DNA of 64,000 bases from NCBI RefSeq assembly GCF_005146945.1, contig NZ_SWMS01000003.1:186001-250000 (forward strand), given 5' to 3'. Source of the DNA: Prauserella endophytica (GTDB taxonomy: Bacteria > Actinomycetota > Actinomycetes > Mycobacteriales > Pseudonocardiaceae). The translations under genes were made by a program, and so were the position numbers. Positions 60,826-64,000 of the stretch are shown here, piece by piece. Below the pieces are notes generated by a model that was not told the DNA's origin, did no database searches, and saw only the letters and a program-made list of their open reading frames with translations. Numbering within the stretch: the stretch's first letter is position 1; each line of letters starts with the position of its first letter.

Positions 60826-61925
60826 CGGCACTCCTGTCCTGCCGGTTCGGCGACGCGGGGGCCTGCCTCGGCCGCGGCGCGCATGGCCTGCTTGCGCTCG
60901 ACCATCGAGCGGAACGTGACGTAGTGGGGGAGCTTGAGGTGCTCCAGGAAGCCTGCGGAGTCGAGGCCGTCGGTGGTGAGCAGCAGCAGCTGCTCCAGCG
61001 GTCCGGTGCGGCCGAAGCGGCGGTTGGCGACGTCGAGGTTGGCCATCGCGATGGCCTTGCGCTCGTTGTGGCCGAAGCACAGGCCGTAGCCGACGTCGAA
61101 GCGGCTGCGGTCCTCGTCGGCTCCGTCGAGGTCCTCGATCGCCTCGGCCTCCGTGGCGCGGAACTCGCCGACCCGCACCGGGTTGCCGGTGTGCGGGTGA
61201 CGCACTCGCAGCGGGAGCCTGCCGTGACGGACTTCGCCGAGGGTCACCTCGTGGATGTCGCCGTCGGGGCCGAGGATCGAGCGGTACCACAGGGCGACGA
61301 GGGCCCCGGTCTCCGCGCGGGCCATGGACGCGAGCGCGGCGGACCGTTCGGCGGGTGGCCGGGCGGGCTTGCGGGTGATGTCGAACGGTTCCGGGTCGTC
61401 GACGCGCCGGTGGTCCACCACGAGGTCGAGCTTGCGGAGCAGGTCGAGGAACCGGCCCGGCCTGCGCTGGGTCTCGGTCCGCTCGGGCGGCGTCGCCGGC
61501 GTGTGGGACCGCCGCGGCGGGGGACCGGCGGGCTGTTCGAGCAGTCTGCCGGTGTAGTCGGTGGTGCGGCCGAGCAGCTGTGGGCCGTCGGGCTCGCGGA
61601 AGGCGGGCACGATGCGGCGCAGCACCACCATCTCGTCGGGGTCGATGGGCTCGCTCACGGCCAGCCTCGGCAGCGTGGACCGGTGTGCGCGCACCAGGTG
61701 TGCCGCCTCCAGCGGGTCGCCCTCGGCCTGCCGCAGCGCGGCCGCCGACGTGTCCGCGTGGTACAGCCCGGCCTCGCCCATGACGCGGTCGACGGCGAGC
61801 CGGAACCGGGCGGTGATCTGTTCGTTCGGCGCCCACGGCGCGGGTGCGTGGTCGCGGGCGCGGCGGACGAGGTCTTCGGCGGCGAGGATCGCCTCGAGCC
61901 CGCCGCGTGCTCCGGAGTAGCCCAT
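60822..61925 (-). CDS. C-P lyase core subunit PhnI
   Basis: Protein of 367 residues and nucleosidase-like core subunit that, with PhnG, PhnH and PhnL, replaces adenine of ATP by methylphosphonate. Recognised from MGYSGARGG at the start, QITARFRLAVDRVMGEAGLY, DEMVVLRRIVPAFREPDGPQ, GYGLCFGHNERKAIAMA and LEHLKLPHYVTFRSMVERKQ. It is coupled by overlaps of one base to phnH and four bases to phnJK. Confidence 0.95.
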   Translation of the reverse strand: MGYSGARGGLEAILAAEDLVRRARDHAPAPWAPNEQITARFRLAVDRVMGEAGLYHADTSAAALRQAEGDPLEAAHLVRAHRSTLPRLAVSEPIDPDEMVVLRRIVPAFREPDGPQLLGRTTDYTGRLLEQPAGPPPRRSHTPATPPERTETQRRPGRFLDLLRKLDLVVDHRRVDDPEPFDITRKPARPPAERSAALASMARAETGALVALWYRSILGPDGDIHEVTLGEVRHGRLPLRVRHPHTGNPVRVGEFRATEAEAIEDLDGADEDRSRFDVGYGLCFGHNERKAIAMANLDVANRRFGRTGPLEQLLLLTTDGLDSAGFLEHLKLPHYVTFRSMVERKQAMRAAAEAGPRVAEPAGQECR

Positions 61926-62521
61926 CAGTCCTCCCTGCTGGTGACGAGTTCGAGGTGGGTGCTGCGAGGCAGGCCGAGCAGCCTGCCGTCGGGTGCGACG
62001 AGCAGCAGGTCGATCCCGGCGGGGAAGTCGCCGTGTCCCCTGGCGGCGGCGAACCCCTCGGGCAGGCCCCGCGGCGCGATCACGACCTCGCCGGGGAGGC
62101 CGGGGCCGGTCAGCCGCAACGGCTGCTCGCCGCCGGTGACATCGGGCACCGCGAGAGCCGCGAGCGCGCCGTCCTCAGGCGCGGTGGCGCTGCCCCGGCA
62201 CAGCGAGCGCAGCTCGGCGGCCGTGACGGGTCGCAGCGCCGCGACGAGGCGGGCGCGGTGGAGCGGGGCGGGCGCGGCGTTGGTGACCACGCCGGTGACG
62301 TCGGCCCAGCGCGGGTCGTCGGCGAGGACGTGCACGCCTGTGCCGAGGTCGGCCAGCGCGAGCACGGGCAGCAGTGCGGCCGGGACCGTCTCGAGGGACT
62401 CCTGGGGAAGCCGCGTCACGCGGCCGGGGCGGGCGATGGCGTCGAGCGTCGCCCGGAAGCTGCGCTGCGACTCGTCGGGGCGCAGGGTCGCCGACCGGAT
62501 CAGATCGGCCGTCTGGTTCAT
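61925..62521 (-). CDS. C-P lyase subunit PhnH
   Basis: Protein of 198 residues. It has SQRSFRATLDAIARPGRVTRLP near the N-terminus, ALLPVLALADLGTGVHVL and GIDLLLVAPDGRLLGLPRST near the end, the PhnH pattern. It is a structural member of the PhnGHIJ core. The ATG overlaps the phnG stop by four bases and it shares a base with phnI. Confidence 0.93.
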   Translation of the reverse strand: MNQTADLIRSATLRPDESQRSFRATLDAIARPGRVTRLPQESLETVPAALLPVLALADLGTGVHVLADDPRWADVTGVVTNAAPAPLHRARLVAALRPVTAAELRSLCRGSATAPEDGALAALAVPDVTGGEQPLRLTGPGLPGEVVIAPRGLPEGFAAARGHGDFPAGIDLLLVAPDGRLLGLPRSTHLELVTSRED

Positions 62522-62949
62522 GTCAGCTCCTCGAACTCGACGACGGTCGGCGCGAGCTCGGCCCACTCGGCGGCCTCGCGCTCCTGCCTCCTGCGGGCCA
62601 CGCGCGCGCACAGCTCGGCGACATCGGCCGCGTGCGGCCGAGCGGCCTCGACCTCGGCGTCGAGCACCGCCGCGGCGAGCGCCGAGGCCCGGTCGTCACC
62701 GAGCCGCATGGCCCACCCGCGGTGCCCGGCCAGCTCCACCTCGGCGCGGGACGCGAGCACGTCGCCGAGCAGGAACCGTTCCGCCGCAACGGGTTCGCGC
62801 ACCTGTGCCGTGACGAAGCCGATCTCGGGGCCGACGAGCACGCGCACGTCGGCGCCGTCGGCGAGGCACTGGTCGGCCAGCGCCCGCAGCTCGTCCGGTT
62901 CCGCCTCGGCCAGCAGGCCGCAGCGTTCCTCGCGGCTCACTTCTGTCAC
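62518..62949 (-). CDS. C-P lyase subunit PhnG
   Basis: Protein of 143 residues, close to the usual 150. PhnG marks include VLVGPEIGFVTAQVREPVAAERFLLGDVL and GWAMRLGDDRASALAAAVLD. It forms the core complex with PhnH, PhnI and PhnJ. The GTG start overlaps the phnF stop (GTGA), which places the regulator as first gene of the operon. Confidence 0.93.
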   Translation of the reverse strand: MTEVSREERCGLLAEAEPDELRALADQCLADGADVRVLVGPEIGFVTAQVREPVAAERFLLGDVLASRAEVELAGHRGWAMRLGDDRASALAAAVLDAEVEAARPHAADVAELCARVARRRQEREAAEWAELAPTVVEFEELT

Positions 62950-63692
62950 CGCTGCTCCTCCTCGGGTTGGTCGGGATGCAAGGTCTCCTGGAGCTCGACG
63001 ACCATGCGGACGGCGTCGGCGCGTGTCCACGCGGTGCTGCAGGTGAGGCCCGCGCCGGTCTCGGCGTCGCAGCTGAGGCTCTCCACCTGCCACGTGGGTG
63101 CGCTCGCCTCGATGCGGAGGTTGCGCACCACCTCGGGCGGCGGCACGTCGAGGCTCGCGCGGCACCAGGCGCGCACGGGCTTCACCCGGCCCATCTGCCG
63201 CAGCACGAGGTCGAGCGAGTCCGCCGCCTGCAGCGCCAGCTCCAGCTCCGGCACCACGTCGACGGGGATCCACTCCTGGATCCAGGTCGCCAGCAGGTCG
63301 TCGATGTAGAACTCGCGGGCCACGCGGTGGGCGAGCGTGCCGGGCTCGCGGCGCAGCTGTGCCGCCGGCCCGGCCGGCAGCGGGAGCCGGTCGACGTCCT
63401 TGATCACCGAGCGCGGCACCGCTCCGGCCGCCTGCACTGTGGCACTCCACGACGGCGGTCTGCTGTGTGAGATCACGTAGTCGATGCGCCGGTTGACGAA
63501 CGTGCCCGCGCCCTGCACGCGGCGCACCAGCAGGCGTCGCTCCAGCTCCTGCAGTGCCGAACGGGCCGCCGCCCTGCCGACCCCGAACCGCTGCGCGAGC
63601 TCGGGCTCGCTGGCCACCCGCGTGCCCGCGGGGCGGCCGGCCAGTTCGGCGGCGAGCCGTTCGGCGATCTCCAGGTATCTCGTCGAGCTCAT
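62946..63692 (-). CDS. PhnF-like GntR/HutC-family regulator
   Basis: Regulator of 248 residues. The winged helix is at about 5-70 (ASEPELAQRFGVGRAAARSAL; RRVQGAGTFVNRR) and the UTRA effector domain occupies the rest. The ATG at 63692 gives MSSTRYLEIAERLA; a frame reaching 63767 crosses the palindrome and is not preferred. As first gene of the phn operon it is probably autoregulated through TTGTCCGGACAA at 63716, 24 bases before its start. It may sense phosphate or a phosphonate metabolite. Confidence 0.92.
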   Translation of the reverse strand: MSSTRYLEIAERLAAELAGRPAGTRVASEPELAQRFGVGRAAARSALQELERRLLVRRVQGAGTFVNRRIDYVISHSRPPSWSATVQAAGAVPRSVIKDVDRLPLPAGPAAQLRREPGTLAHRVAREFYIDDLLATWIQEWIPVDVVPELELALQAADSLDLVLRQMGRVKPVRAWCRASLDVPPPEVVRNLRIEASAPTWQVESLSCDAETGAGLTCSTAWTRADAVRMVVELQETLHPDQPEEEQR

Positions 63693-63715
63693 GTCCACGA
63701 CCCTGCGCCCCTTGC

Positions 63716-63727
63716 TTGTCCGGACAA
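63716..63727. promoter_or_regulatory. Perfect palindrome ahead of phnF
   Basis: TTGTCCGGACAA is a perfect 12-base palindrome in the 94-base gap between the phnE stop (63787) and the phnF start (63692). HutC-type GntR dimers bind such short palindromes, so it is a likely operator for the phnFGHI-JK-LM operon. It differs from the published mycobacterial PhnF site as I remember it, so binding needs proof. Confidence 0.55.
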
Positions 63728-63786
63728 CTTCGCCGCGGCCAACGCGACCGGCCCCGCAGGTGAACATCCGGCACGCTTGTCGCGAA

Positions 63787-64000
63787 CTAGCCGGCCACCC
63801 TTCGCAGCCACACCGCGATCAGTTCCACCGCCATCGCCAGCGCGAACACCAGCAGCAGCACGGTGGTGACCACGCCGAACTCCAGCACCCTTGACGCGTT
63901 CTGGAGGTAGAAGCCGATGCCTCCGGCGCCGACGATGCCGAGCAGTGTCGCGGAGCGGATGTTGACGTCGAGCTGGTACAGGACGTGTCCGACGAACGCG
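63787..64000 (-). CDS. Phosphonate ABC importer permease PhnE, C-terminal part
   Basis: The last 71 residues of a permease run off the right edge of the window, so the 5' end is missing. The translation reads LYQLDVNIRSATLLGIVGAG, the PhnE coupling-loop pattern, then GGIGFYLQNASRVLEF, a final membrane helix and WLRRVAG. It would belong to the PhnCDE importer of phosphonates or phosphate esters, whose other genes should lie just outside the window. Its stop is 95 bases ahead of phnF. Confidence 0.9.
   Translation of the reverse strand, partial: AFVGHVLYQLDVNIRSATLLGIVGAGGIGFYLQNASRVLEFGVVTTVLLLVFALAMAVELIAVWLRRVAG

Noticed and set aside
59008-61836. Longer 942-codon frame upstream of the PhnJ-PhnK fusion
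   Set aside because: Residues before the ATG at 60825 are phnI read in another frame. The PhnJ start and a four-base overlap with phnI explain the true boundary. The J-K fusion itself lies wholly downstream and stands.

Overview
The window is about 70 percent GC, has many GTG starts, and packs genes with 1 to 8 base overlaps. Gene content (a PaaX pair, an AfsR/SARP-type AAA regulator, an ECF sigma factor, an RsbV/RsbW pair, a fused receiver/thioredoxin-reductase protein with a cyclic-nucleotide-type histidine kinase, CaiB-type CoA transferases) points to a filamentous actinomycete. Pseudonocardiaceae (Amycolatopsis, Saccharomonospora or Prauserella type) is my inference, not proven. I saw no tRNA, rRNA, CRISPR array, transposase or prophage gene, so this reads as chromosomal accessory and catabolic sequence.

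Layout. 0.2-3.8 kb: a NarL/DesK-type two-component system next to an ABC-2 exporter. 3.8-5.7 kb: a GlxA-type AraC regulator and two small membrane proteins. 5.6-9.2 kb: PaaX regulator, MHS-type transporter and an unusual cytochrome P450. 9.4-13.5 kb: three consecutive secreted alpha/beta hydrolases closed by a strong hairpin. 13.6-23.7 kb: a minus-strand operon holding an amino-acid-type ABC importer, a CapA-like metallophosphatase, a class III CoA transferase, two subunits of the 2-hydroxyacyl-CoA dehydratase family and a DHA2 exporter. A second PaaX regulator is divergent from it. 23.7-24.6 kb: RsbW/RsbV partner-switch genes. 24.9-29.0 kb: an epoxide-hydrolase/dehalogenase-like enzyme and a large SARP-AAA regulator. 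29.2-34.8 kb: propionyl-CoA synthetase type ligase, DUF779 protein, aldehyde dehydrogenase and a divergent GAF regulator. 34.8-37.9 kb: CoA transferase, glutaryl-CoA dehydrogenase type enzyme and GntR regulator, a likely glutarate module. 37.9-41.3 kb: ECF sigma factor and partner, BASS transporter, FMN reductase. 41.3-52.9 kb: redox and stress genes (cNMP-domain kinase, receiver/TrxR fusion, SRPBCC proteins, topoisomerase IB, carboxylate-amine ligase, Rieske oxidoreductase). 52.9-56.3 kb: crotonase, ABC-2 exporter, TPR protein. 56.3-64.0 kb: a carbon-phosphorus lyase operon, phnF-G-H-I-JK-L-M plus an inositol-monophosphatase-like gene, with the 3' end of phnE at the window edge.

The two most interesting systems are these. 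First, the PaaX-controlled cluster at 13.6-23.7 kb has the order CoA transferase, dehydratase subunit, dehydratase subunit, like the Fld/Had systems of strict anaerobes. Here it sits in a presumably aerobic host, with most expected cluster-binding cysteines missing and no ATP-dependent activator in view. Second, the C-P lyase operon has PhnJ and PhnK fused in one 605-residue polypeptide and an IMPase-like gene where phnN/phnP might be expected. Other structural signals are a family of inverted repeats built on AAGGCCACC/GGTGGCCTT, several operator-like palindromes beside regulator genes, a probable CTG start, and a recurrent sigma-B-like promoter pattern in the stress-gene region.
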